Numbered from the stretch's first letter, positions 1 through 5,680 are shown. The stretch: DNA of 11,565 nucleotides from Candidatus Woesearchaeota archaeon (GCA_016219795.1 JACRKK010000028.1:1-11565); one strand, 5' to 3'. Program-made: numbers and translations. Notes: generated from the sequence alone by a model not told the origin.

Positions 1-67
1 TGGAAAGTGAGTGCGCCGGCTACGCCACGCATTCATTTTCTTTATTTTTCATGTAGAAATAAGTTTC

Positions 68-134
68 GGCTCGCCCTAACCGTGAAATTCAACTGCGGGC
101 TGAAGCCCGCCAAGGTTTCTTTCACAGGCGAGCC
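68..134. repeat. Nested inverted-repeat element (three stacked stems)
   Basis: Three pairs of arms nest inside each other. The outer arms are GGCTCGCC (68-75) and GGCGAGCC (127-134), the middle arms GTGAAA (82-87) and TTTCAC (120-125), and the inner hairpin is GCGGGC-TGAA-GCCCGC (95-110). All arms are perfect. Both outer arms are followed by CTAA. The GC-rich arms contrast with the AT-rich surroundings. It could be a REP-like or MITE-like palindromic element, a structured RNA, or the terminator of a gene upstream of the window. The sequence alone does not decide between these. Confidence 0.6.
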
Positions 135-179
135 CTAAAGACGCTTCTCCGTCAATTCTTCTGAATTCTTGACAAAAGA

Positions 180-189
180 TTTTTAAATG
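180..189 (+). promoter_or_regulatory. TATA box of the DUF2156-like gene
   Basis: TTTTTAAATG contains TTTAAATG at 182-189. Its 5' edge lies 32 nt before an ATG at 214, close to the 30-31 nt spacing of the leaderless genes in this window. It therefore points to 214 as the original start codon, although that frame closes at TGA 238-240. A transcript beginning near 210 would also cover the downstream TTG start at 290 with a leader of about 80 nt. Confidence 0.5.
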
Positions 190-289
190 GATGGGAATTA
201 CTTAAGAGAGAAGATGTTAGGGGGCTATTACAATTATTGAATCAAGTAAAACGGGACAAAACGGACATAGTATTCGGAAAGATGAAATA

Positions 290-1768
290 TTGAATAGACT
301 GCTTATTTCTAATTTCCCATCATTGTTTGGAGGGGGTAATATAAGTCCATATGAAAAGATTACTATGGACACCAACCAAATACTGAGTCTGCAAAGAGAT
401 TTTGAAGAAAGGGGTGATGGCTCTTATGGTAACAATCCCCTCTATATCCTTCAGGCGGCAAATGGTTATACAAAAAGAGGTGTATCCACAGAATTCTCCT
501 ATGGGATTCAGCTTAAAAGACGAGCAGACATCGTAGACCAACTAGGTATTAGTGTGTTCTTGGGAATGGATAACCGACCACATTTTCATGTCATTAATCC
601 CATAGGACCCGGTGTAGAAGAAACGCTTACACAAGTATGCCAACATCTTTATAGATTTATGGACGCCGAAGAGAACAGGCACCTCTTTGGTGGAGGACCA
701 ACCCCCATCTACATTAAAAAAATACAGCCTGCAAGAGCAGAAGCAATGATTCAAAAAGGGGTGGGATTCTACCCCATAGAAGAATTCCCGTTTCATGATG
801 AGTTCCTTGCGGAAGATGATACAAAACCAGAGCAGATTGTAAATTTGGAGACATTGGTAACGGACCAATGGAATCCAAAAACAACAAATTACACTAATAA
901 AGAAGGTTACGAGGAGGTAAGTGGCACAATCTACCAACCATGGTCTTCTGATGACGAAAAAGAAATATTTGAAGGTCTTGTGAAAGAAGCAGTAGCTAAA
1001 AGAAATAAGCACGGCACCGGTACACCACAATATGAAACAAGTAGAAAGCCACTTAAAGAGTATCTGGCACGGTTTATAGACCCCAAGCTTACAAAAACAA
1101 TTATAAGAGACATTGCCTCGTTTTATGTATGGTTGGAGGAGAATGACCTAGAATTATTTGTGAGAGATATTCCTGATTACTACTCCTCAAATATGGTTGC
1201 GGCAGCAAGGTTGGTACTGGATGGACGCTCTCATTCAATGGAGCTCTCAACACGTGAAGATTACGAGGCCTTCTTTCAGGTGCTAACCACCATAAGAGAC
1301 CCCAGCCTAAAATCCAATTACCAGGGTTTTGTCGCTTATCTCAAGAAAAAGGGAGATCCCAACGCCTACCAGAAATTTCCCGTCGGTTTTTTCCTTGCAG
1401 GAAAAATAGGTAATCATAATAAAGGGGAACCAAATGCGGACAGCATGTATGGCCTTTACGCTTCTATCACAGAATATGGAACAACAGAGGATAGTTGGCA
1501 TGGGCGCTTGAAGAGGGATCTTGGTTTTCCGGAGAACATACGAATACCGCATGGGCTTTCCGAGATGCTCTATCTGCAGATGGCGCTTAAACTAAAGATG
1601 GAACGTAAGGTGACAAGGCTTAATATGGGTGGTTCTGAAAGAGACGAGCTTTATAATTATAAAGCCAAATTTAATCCAACTGAAAACCCCATGAAATGGC
1701 TGGTGTATCATCCCAACCTTGAGGAATATAAAGCCACATCAAGTGGGAATGGCGACCCCCATATATAG
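290..1768 (+). CDS. Probable DUF2156 / LPG-synthase C-terminal-like (GNAT-fold) protein
   Basis: This 492-codon frame (TTG start) is long and continuous. By eye the C-terminal half resembles the DUF2156/FemAB-like acyl- or aminoacyl-transferase fold. There is a central stretch around residues 145-180 with PIYIKKI followed by EEFPFHDEF. Near the end comes a LNMGGSE motif (about 448-454) followed closely by an F-K/F-P segment (NYKAKFNPTENP), as in the 'N-G-G ... K..F.P' signature of that family. The substrate cannot be inferred. The start is doubtful: the frame is open upstream to 221 with coding-like sequence, and a leaderless TATA box points to ATG 214, which is out of frame by one base (see findings). 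The stop codon lies 2 nt from that of the convergent TrmB gene. The family call rests on recalled patterns, not on a search. No signal peptide is seen. Confidence 0.6.
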   Translation: MNRLLISNFPSLFGGGNISPYEKITMDTNQILSLQRDFEERGDGSYGNNPLYILQAANGYTKRGVSTEFSYGIQLKRRADIVDQLGISVFLGMDNRPHFHVINPIGPGVEETLTQVCQHLYRFMDAEENRHLFGGGPTPIYIKKIQPARAEAMIQKGVGFYPIEEFPFHDEFLAEDDTKPEQIVNLETLVTDQWNPKTTNYTNKEGYEEVSGTIYQPWSSDDEKEIFEGLVKEAVAKRNKHGTGTPQYETSRKPLKEYLARFIDPKLTKTIIRDIASFYVWLEENDLELFVRDIPDYYSSNMVAAARLVLDGRSHSMELSTREDYEAFFQVLTTIRDPSLKSNYQGFVAYLKKKGDPNAYQKFPVGFFLAGKIGNHNKGEPNADSMYGLYASITEYGTTEDSWHGRLKRDLGFPENIRIPHGLSEMLYLQMALKLKMERKVTRLNMGGSERDELYNYKAKFNPTENPMKWLVYHPNLEEYKATSSGNGDPHI

Positions 1769-1770
1769 AT

Positions 1771-2520
1771 TTAGTGGTGCGGTTTTTTGGCGATTTTCCA
1801 CAAAAAATTAAACTGCCTCTTGTAGCTTTCAGCCAACTCCTTGTTTTTAATGATGGCAAGATAATTAGGATCACTCCAAATGATGATGCCTATTTTATCC
1901 CCATAAATAAAGGTAGGTGTTGGACTGAAGAATTCACGGGGGATCCAGCGATACGTTGTCTGATCACCCTCAACAAAATCAGTATCGCCTTCCATAATAA
2001 GAACACGCTCGGTCATCTTAAAACGCTTCAGGTGCTTAACATGCTGTTCGAGGGCAATGGGATCTGCCTCCCTAAATCTTGTTTCTTCAACCCCACTAAT
2101 CAAGACTTCTTTTGGCTTTTTTTCCTGCAGTGTTTTAAAGACATCGTTATAAATAATCTTGTGGACATTTCTTCCCTTGAAAACCTCAAATGTTGTTTGG
2201 TCCCCGGCAGAATTTGGTAGTGCAATAAGTGTTGGAATCAGTGCCTTAAACCGATCAACCTGATGCTGAAGGTATTCAGAAATGTACTCAGGGCTTATCG
2301 CATGAAAGTATTTTTTACTGTTTTGTTCAAGGAATCCAACAAAACCTTTTTCTAGAAGGCGGTCTAGAGCATCATAAACGCCCTGGCGATGGAGTCCGGC
2401 TTTTTCAGCAATAACGTTTACTGTTACGGAGCCACTTTTAATAAGGGTAAGGTAAATTGTTACCTCATTAGACGTAAGACCAATCTCCTTCAGCAGTCTA
2501 GTATCAATTTCTTTTGCCAC
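1771..2520 (-). CDS. TrmB-family transcriptional regulator (paralogue 1)
   Basis: From the GTG start this is 249 residues. Residues about 8-75 form a winged helix typical of TrmB proteins (LLKEIGLTSNEVTIYLTL, then a recognition-helix region GLHRQGVYDALDRLLEKGFV). A helical linker at about 80-110 follows, and then a C-terminal effector-sensing region of about 130 residues ending at KIAKKPHH. TrmB proteins usually repress or activate sugar-uptake or metabolic genes, but the effector here is unknown. The GTG start is preferred over ATG 2565 for two reasons. The paralogue downstream starts at the same point (MAK-LD versus VAK-ID, ungapped). A TTTAAATA box also sits exactly 31 nt upstream of the GTG. 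The ATG would add 15 residues (264 aa). About half of the residues match the second TrmB protein in the window, with almost no gaps, so the two are clearly paralogues. Convergent with the DUF2156-like gene and divergent from a 47-codon gene. Confidence 0.88.
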   Translation of the reverse strand: MAKEIDTRLLKEIGLTSNEVTIYLTLIKSGSVTVNVIAEKAGLHRQGVYDALDRLLEKGFVGFLEQNSKKYFHAISPEYISEYLQHQVDRFKALIPTLIALPNSAGDQTTFEVFKGRNVHKIIYNDVFKTLQEKKPKEVLISGVEETRFREADPIALEQHVKHLKRFKMTERVLIMEGDTDFVEGDQTTYRWIPREFFSPTPTFIYGDKIGIIIWSDPNYLAIIKNKELAESYKRQFNFLWKIAKKPHH

Positions 2521-2534
2521 TCTTGTGGGGGATA

Positions 2535-2552
2535 CTTTATAAATATTTAAAG
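2535..2552 (-). promoter_or_regulatory. Promoter of TrmB paralogue 1 (near-palindromic AT box)
   Basis: On the minus strand the sequence reads CTTTAAATATTTATAAAG, a near-palindrome. Its TTTAAATA portion (2551 down to 2544) starts 31 nt before the GTG at 2520, the spacing seen at the other leaderless genes. The symmetry means it might also be bound by the TrmB protein itself, which is an inference. Confidence 0.6.
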
Positions 2553-2579
2553 CTTTCGTAAACATCTTTACTGCATATA

Positions 2580-2587
2580 TTTATATA
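2580..2587 (+). promoter_or_regulatory. TATA box of the 47-codon gene
   Basis: TTTATATA lies with its 5' edge exactly 30 nt before ATG 2610, predicting a leaderless transcript. It sits back to back with the minus-strand TrmB promoter, with about 35 bp between the two boxes. Confidence 0.65.
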
Positions 2588-2609
2588 GATTTTAATATCT
2601 CCAAATACC

Positions 2610-2753
2610 ATGGCAAAATTGCGAAGAAGAGAGGGGGGAGCAGTGGGTGTAGGATACGAACGCTATGCAATAGATGATTTGGATCCCATGAATGAGGAAG
2701 ATATGGAAGCATGGGAGATGGCGTTTCTGGAATCCTATCGTGAAGCCCGCTGA
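2610..2753 (+). CDS. Small acidic protein of unknown function (47 aa)
   Basis: ATG 2610 opens a 47-codon frame ending at TGA 2751-2753. The N-terminus is basic (MAKLRRRE) and the rest is acidic and probably helical, with NEEDMEAWEMAFLESYREA at the end. There are no membrane segments or cysteines. Support for its being real is the TATA box at the ideal leaderless distance, the start immediately downstream of the divergent TrmB promoter, and a biased, protein-like composition. I do not recognise the family. A charged, short, divergently transcribed partner could be a target or modulator of the neighbouring regulator, but that is speculative. Confidence 0.6.
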   Translation: MAKLRRREGGAVGVGYERYAIDDLDPMNEEDMEAWEMAFLESYREAR

Positions 2754-2857
2754 GAAACGGTTTTAAAGTTAGACTTAAGAACCAAATAGAACTCATTCTG
2801 ATTCAGTATCTCCTATTAAAAAATGACTCTTCCTAAGTGCTCGGAAAAGAGTATATA

Positions 2858-2867
2858 GGGGGGGTGG
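2858..2867 (+). promoter_or_regulatory. G-rich Shine-Dalgarno-like tract
   Basis: GGGGGGGTGG ends 7 nt before TTG 2875. It resembles the G-rich ribosome-binding sites before the lsm, winged-helix and lipoprotein genes of this window (the lipoprotein gene has GGGGTGGTA). It would permit translation of a longer form of TrmB paralogue 2 with 73 extra residues. Whether it is used is unknown. Confidence 0.4.
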
Positions 2868-2869
2868 TA

Positions 2870-2893
2870 TCATTTTGCCGTTAGGCAAAATGA
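2870..2893. repeat. Perfect 10-bp inverted repeat with 4-nt loop
   Basis: The arms are TCATTTTGCC (2870-2879) and GGCAAAATGA (2884-2893) around GTTA, with no mismatch. It overlaps the possible TTG start at 2875 and lies about 200 bp upstream of the TrmB start. It could be a DNA operator for a TrmB-type dimer, or an RNA hairpin masking a start site. No T-tract follows it, which argues against a simple terminator. Confidence 0.65.
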
Positions 2894-3062
2894 GTTATTA
2901 TCTTGTGAAGGTTGCCAAATCGCAAAGTTATGTTGAAATGCGAGGTAAGCACTCCAATTCCCTCCATAACTGGGGGAAGATTTCCAAGCAGCTTTTGCCC
3001 AGAAGGTGGAAAACGCAGATTTTATTCTCAGACAATCGGAGATACTGGAAAAGCACACAACC

Positions 3063-3070
3063 TTTATATA
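3063..3070 (+). promoter_or_regulatory. TATA box of TrmB paralogue 2
   Basis: TTTATATA has its 5' edge 31 nt before ATG 3094, predicting a leaderless transcript starting at or next to that codon. This supports 3094 as a start even though the frame is open further upstream. Confidence 0.65.
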
Positions 3071-3093
3071 ATCCGGATGCGGAAAATCCCCCT

Positions 3094-3891
3094 ATGGCAA
3101 AACCTCTGGACAAATCCTTCTTTAAGGAGCTTGGCCTGACTGCAAATGAAACTGAAATTTACCTTACTCTCCTGAAGTCAGGCCCTATTACGGTCAATGA
3201 GATTGCCCAACGCTCTGGCCTGCACAGGCAGGTCGTCTACGACTCCCTGGAGCGGCTTCTTGAGAAGGGATATGTGGCATTTGTGGTTGAAAATCACAAG
3301 AAATTCTTCCATGCGATAGGGCCGGAAACCATTAAAATGAACCTCCTACATCAGGTAAATAGATTCAAGACACTGCTTCCTTCCCTGCTGTCGCTTGAAA
3401 AGAAATCGATGGAGCAAAACTCCATTGAAGTGTTCAAAGGAAAAAATATCTACAAGATAGTATATGACGATATTTTCAAGACACTGCTCAGAGAAAAGAG
3501 CAAAGAAGTACTGGTGACTGGCATTGAAGAAAAGAAGTTCATGGATGTTGATGCCCTTGCTCTTGAACAACATTTGCTGCTGCTGCGCAAACACAAGATG
3601 CTTGAGAAAAAACTGGTCCGGGAGGGAGATACCTGTTTGGTGGAAGGCAGCCAGACACTCTATAAATGGGTGCCTGCTGAATTCTTCAACCCCAATCCTC
3701 AATTCATCTATGGGGGGTCAATAGCACTCATCATCTGGGGGGAACCTAATTATGCTCTGATCATTAAAAACAGGCATCTTGCAGAACAGTACCGCAAACA
3801 GTTTACGTTCATCTGGCGAATCTCCAGACCACCAAAATATAAAGCAGACAAACGCGCAAATATTTATAAACCTAAAATGGTCCAGGTATAA
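3094..3891 (+). CDS. TrmB-family transcriptional regulator (paralogue 2)
   Basis: This is 265 residues from ATG 3094. Residues about 8-75 form the winged helix (FFKELGLTANETEIYLTLL, then GLHRQVVYDSLERLLEKGYV), followed by a helical linker and the C-terminal sensing region (for example EFFNPNPQFIYGG and EPNYALIIKN). It aligns nearly without gaps to the minus-strand TrmB protein at 1771-2520, with roughly half the residues identical by eye. It extends about 16 residues beyond the paralogue (KYKADKRANIYKPKMVQV), and this tail is encoded by DNA that also contains the next gene's TATA box. The start is chosen from the leaderless TATA spacing and from alignment with the paralogue. A TTG at 2875, in frame and preceded by a G-rich SD, would give 338 residues. 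The pilin-like gene starts 2 nt after the stop, so it is the most obvious regulatory target. Confidence 0.88.
   Translation: MAKPLDKSFFKELGLTANETEIYLTLLKSGPITVNEIAQRSGLHRQVVYDSLERLLEKGYVAFVVENHKKFFHAIGPETIKMNLLHQVNRFKTLLPSLLSLEKKSMEQNSIEVFKGKNIYKIVYDDIFKTLLREKSKEVLVTGIEEKKFMDVDALALEQHLLLLRKHKMLEKKLVREGDTCLVEGSQTLYKWVPAEFFNPNPQFIYGGSIALIIWGEPNYALIIKNRHLAEQYRKQFTFIWRISRPPKYKADKRANIYKPKMVQV
3863..3870 (+). promoter_or_regulatory. TATA box of the pilin-like gene, inside the TrmB coding tail
   Basis: TTTATAAA has its 5' edge 30 nt before ATG 3893. It lies inside the last codons of the upstream TrmB gene and encodes part of the Ile-Tyr-Lys of its tail. The pilin-like gene can thus be transcribed separately, as a leaderless message, besides any read-through from the TrmB gene. 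Confidence 0.6.
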
Positions 3892-3892
3892 C

Positions 3893-4351
3893 ATGAAAAA
3901 ATCCCAGGCATCTATGGAATACATCATTATCGCAGCATTTGCCATCATGGTCGTCTTTGGCGTGCTCTCCTTTTTCTATAGTAGAAGCCAAGAGTCCATT
4001 GCAGATCTGCAATCTCAGCAAATCAATAAAATAGGTCCAGAGATTGTGGACGCAGCCGATGATGTATACCGGTCGGGAGAGCCGTCACGCAGAACCATCA
4101 CCCTCACTTTTCCTGAGGGCATTACTTCTCTCTACACAACAGATAATAAAGAAATGGTATTCTGTTTTACCAATGGTGGAGATGTTGTCTTCATAAGCAA
4201 ATCCCCTCTCGTCCTCAATCTTGCATCTACAGATGTGCGCAAGGGACAACATAAGTTTCTCTTGCAGGCCCAGAATAATTGCACCTGTCTCACAACACCA
4301 GAAGGAGGATGCCCATCATGCGGAACGTATACCCAAACAAGCTGTCCATAA
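3893..4351 (+). CDS. Class III signal peptide (type IV pilin-like) protein
   Basis: This is 152 residues from ATG 3893. The N-terminus MKKSQASMEYI followed by a hydrophobic helix (residues 11-28) is the archaeal class III signal peptide: a prepilin peptidase would cut between Ser4 and Gln5, and Glu9 is the conserved residue near the mature N-terminus. The helix would form the pilus core or anchor. The remaining, externally exposed domain has six cysteines (one in MVFCF, then NNCTC, GGCPSC and TSC near the end), which could be disulfide-bonded or bind metal. No signal precedes ATG 3893 in the longer reading frame, and the leaderless TATA box supports this start. The next gene overlaps its last 34 nt and encodes a membrane protein, suggesting a two-gene surface unit. 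Which pilus or archaellum it joins is unknown. Confidence 0.8.
   Translation: MKKSQASMEYIIIAAFAIMVVFGVLSFFYSRSQESIADLQSQQINKIGPEIVDAADDVYRSGEPSRRTITLTFPEGITSLYTTDNKEMVFCFTNGGDVVFISKSPLVLNLASTDVRKGQHKFLLQAQNNCTCLTTPEGGCPSCGTYTQTSCP
4302..4308 (+). promoter_or_regulatory. Ribosome-binding site for the overlapping membrane protein gene
   Basis: AAGGAGG lies within the 3' end of the pilin-like gene and ends 9 nt before ATG 4318. It decides this start over two earlier in-frame ATGs, at 4279 and at 4309, the latter directly abutting the SD. Confidence 0.6.
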
Positions 4352-5034
4352 CTACGATATGTTTTCTCTTGGCATTACCAAGCATTCTTGCAGAAGAGGC
4401 AACTACAATAGATATTTCGTTTTTTGAAACCAATCTAAAAGCGTTTTTGTTTCTTGCCATCATCACGTTTATGCTGATTATAGTAGGAATCATTTTCTAC
4501 GTTCTCCATAAAGTACATACCACTTACCATCGAGCAAAGAAAATGGAACATGCACTGCAAAAAAATAAATTGCTCAAAACGCCACCTCTACAAACAGATA
4601 GACACACCTTCACTAAATCACTTCCTGAGCTATCACTAACAGTGCCCCAAGGACCACAAAGCACACGCAAGCGTGCTGCAATGTTCAAAGCATTTGAGCG
4701 GAAAGCAAAAGAAGAAAAGCCCATGGAGACAAAGACATCAACAAGACCATTGAACAGGGGAGAACAGTGGATTTCCCTTGAGCAGCTACCTCAAGCAAAA
4801 AAAAAACAGGAAGATCGCATGGAATGGATCACCCTAAAAGAATTCCTGGGAGAAGACAGCTTCGACAAATTAAATAGGCTGATTGCAGAACGCGATATTA
4901 AAGATATTAATCATATTCTCTATAGAAATAGCAGGCTCCGCAAAAGAATTCAGGAGTATCCCAGACTCCGGGCAGACCAGAAAAGAAGGCATCTGCAGAA
5001 AATCTTTGAGGCGTTTGAAGAGTACTCCTCCTAG
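4318..5034 (+). CDS. One-pass membrane protein of unknown function, coupled to the pilin-like gene
   Basis: This is 238 residues from ATG 4318. A probable signal peptide spans residues 1-25 (hydrophobic TTICFLLALPSILA, with a plausible cut after Ala25). A transmembrane helix follows at about 42-64. The rest is a basic, highly charged cytoplasmic region. That region repeats a short motif: QWISLEQL (Trp151) and EWITLKEF (Trp170), 19 residues apart. The C-terminal 60 residues are predicted helical and rich in Arg, Lys and Glu (RLRKRIQEY, RLRADQKRRH). I do not recognise the family. It overlaps the pilin-like gene by 34 nt with a good internal Shine-Dalgarno, so the two are likely translated together. 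A role as a membrane anchor or assembly partner of the pilin-like protein is an inference from this coupling. Confidence 0.75.
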   Translation: MRNVYPNKLSITTICFLLALPSILAEEATTIDISFFETNLKAFLFLAIITFMLIIVGIIFYVLHKVHTTYHRAKKMEHALQKNKLLKTPPLQTDRHTFTKSLPELSLTVPQGPQSTRKRAAMFKAFERKAKEEKPMETKTSTRPLNRGEQWISLEQLPQAKKKQEDRMEWITLKEFLGEDSFDKLNRLIAERDIKDINHILYRNSRLRKRIQEYPRLRADQKRRHLQKIFEAFEEYSS

Positions 5035-5048
5035 ACTTTTCCGTAATA

Positions 5049-5056
5049 TTTATAAA
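5049..5056 (+). promoter_or_regulatory. TATA box of lsm-rpl37e
   Basis: TTTATAAA predicts transcription starting at about 5080, giving a leader of about 19 nt that contains the Shine-Dalgarno GGAGGGGG (5083-5090) before ATG 5099. An in-frame ATG at 5081 sits almost exactly at the start of transcription, so a leaderless form six residues longer is also possible. Confidence 0.6.
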
Positions 5057-5098
5057 GAGGGTGCTTTCCCTAACAAAGATATGGAGGGGGTAACTACT

Positions 5099-5323
5099 AT
5101 GGAAGCATTAAGGCCCATTGATCTCTTAAATAATGCAAGGAATAAACGCGTGATTGTCGAACTGAAAAACGGCAAACAGTTTATCGGCCAGCTTAAGGCA
5201 TTCGATATCCACATTAACATTGTTCTTGAATCAGCTGAGGAGAGATTTGATGGTGAAATCAAGCGGAAGATCGGCAAGGTTTTCCTGCGCGGCGATACCA
5301 TCATCCTCATCTCACCAGAGTAG
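5099..5323 (+). CDS. Lsm / Sm-like archaeal protein (SmAP)
   Basis: This 74-residue protein has the full Sm fold signature. The Sm1 region has KNGKQFIGQLKAFD followed by DIHINIVLESAEE, the archaeal version of the D-x-x-M-N element. The Sm2 region has GKVFLRGDTIILISP, which includes the RGD/N motif that lines the RNA-binding pocket. SmAPs assemble into hexameric or heptameric rings that bind U-rich RNA. The length matches archaeal SmAPs. ATG 5099 is favoured by GGAGGGGG ending 8 nt upstream. ATG 5081 (residues MEGVTT added) is the alternative. The rpl37e gene begins 10 nt after its stop, a pairing found in many archaea. Confidence 0.95.
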   Translation: MEALRPIDLLNNARNKRVIVELKNGKQFIGQLKAFDIHINIVLESAEERFDGEIKRKIGKVFLRGDTIILISPE

Positions 5324-5333
5324 GTGACATCAC

Positions 5334-5504
5334 ATGAAAGGAACCCCATCCATGGGAAAACGGTCTGGGAAGAAAACGCACATCTATTGCAGACGTTGTG
5401 GCAACCACACCTACCACAAGCGCAAGAAAATATGTTCCAGTTGCGGGTTTGGGAGAGGCCCAAAGATACGCAAATATGCGTGGCAGACAAAAATAAAAAG
5501 ATAA
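5334..5504 (+). CDS. rpl37e: Large ribosomal subunit protein L37e (eL37)
   Basis: This is 56 residues. The opening MKGTPSMGKR and the zinc-ribbon motif C19-x2-C22-x11-C34-x2-C37 (CRRCG, then CSSCG), followed by a basic tail KIRKYAWQTKIKR, are diagnostic of eL37, which binds 23S rRNA in the large subunit. Length and motif spacing match archaeal family members. The Shine-Dalgarno AGGTGA (5322-5327) overlaps the stop codon of the lsm gene and lies 6 nt before the ATG, so the two genes form an operon. Confidence 0.96.
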   Translation: MKGTPSMGKRSGKKTHIYCRRCGNHTYHKRKKICSSCGFGRGPKIRKYAWQTKIKR

Positions 5505-5535
5505 TTATCCGTGTTCTTCGCTCTAAACCAAGTAA

Positions 5536-5575
5536 TGCCAGACATAAATAACTCATAGAATAGTTATGTCTGGCA
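5536..5575. repeat. Inverted repeat, hairpin 1 after rpl37e
   Basis: Perfect 12-bp arms TGCCAGACATAA (5536-5547) and TTATGTCTGGCA (5564-5575) enclose a 16-nt loop. TAATG (5533-5537) and CATTA (5578-5582) could extend the structure around a small bulge. No T-run follows, so a conventional terminator is not obvious. It may stabilise the 3' end of the lsm-rpl37e message, form part of a small RNA, or be a protein-binding site. Confidence 0.65.
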
Positions 5576-5596
5576 AACATTAGTCAAATTCCTCTA

Positions 5597-5635
5597 AGAG
5601 AAGTTTGACAAATAGATGGTTAATCAAACTTCTCT
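5597..5635. repeat. Inverted repeat, hairpin 2 after rpl37e
   Basis: Perfect 12-bp arms AGAGAAGTTTGA (5597-5608) and TCAAACTTCTCT (5624-5635) enclose a 15-nt loop. It lies 21 bp after hairpin 1 and has the same arm length and nearly the same loop size but an unrelated sequence. That resemblance makes the pair look like a deliberate double structure. Confidence 0.65.
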
Positions 5636-5672
5636 ATGCATCACTTTTGTCGCTTACTAAAGTATCGCAAAC

Positions 5673-5680
5673 TATATAAA
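5673..5680 (+). promoter_or_regulatory. TATA box of the spoIIM-eno unit
   Basis: TATATAAA lies with its 5' edge 31 nt before ATG 5704, the leaderless spacing. Confidence 0.6.

Larger units (their letters stand above)
2754..3062 (+). other. Gene-poor spacer with a chain of possible RNA hairpins
   Basis: No independent gene is supported here. Besides the strong palindrome at 2870-2893, weaker arms follow: TCGCA/TGCGA (2920-2924 with 2939-2943), TTCCCTC/GGGGGAA with one G-T pair (2958-2964 with 2972-2978), and TTTCCA/TGGAAA (2981-2986 with 3007-3012) enclosing CTTTT/AGAAG. CTATTAAAAAAT at 2814-2825 could be a TATA box starting a transcript near 2845. The region could be a long leader or a small RNA. 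The frame of the downstream TrmB gene is also open through here from TTG 2875. Confidence 0.3.

Noticed and set aside
1..138. Plus-strand frame open from the window edge to TAA 136-138, a possible 3' end of an upstream gene
   Set aside because: The last third reads through the nested palindrome, and the translated residues look like typical read-through of a repeat, so I did not call it coding.
542..1030. 162-codon minus-strand frame opposite the DUF2156-like gene
   Set aside because: Cys- and Phe-rich composition typical of antisense reading, with a convincing gene on the other strand.
1783..1788. T6 run shortly after the DUF2156-like stop codon as an archaeal terminator
   Set aside because: It is part of the Lys codons of the convergent TrmB gene. 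A terminator role is possible but a single T6 is too weak to annotate.
1774..2220. 148-codon plus-strand frame opposite TrmB paralogue 1
   Set aside because: It is the antisense shadow of a clear TrmB gene and has no ribosome-binding site or recognisable domain.
2521..2565. ATG 2565 as start of TrmB paralogue 1
   Set aside because: The TATA box would be only 22 nt away and the extra 15 residues have no counterpart in the paralogue. GTG 2520 fits both tests.
4883..5098. Long N-terminal extension of the Lsm protein
   Set aside because: It lies in another frame of the preceding membrane protein gene, and the promoter and ribosome-binding site for lsm are downstream of it.
5050..5580. 176-codon minus-strand frame across lsm and rpl37e
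   Set aside because: Antisense to two well-identified conserved genes.
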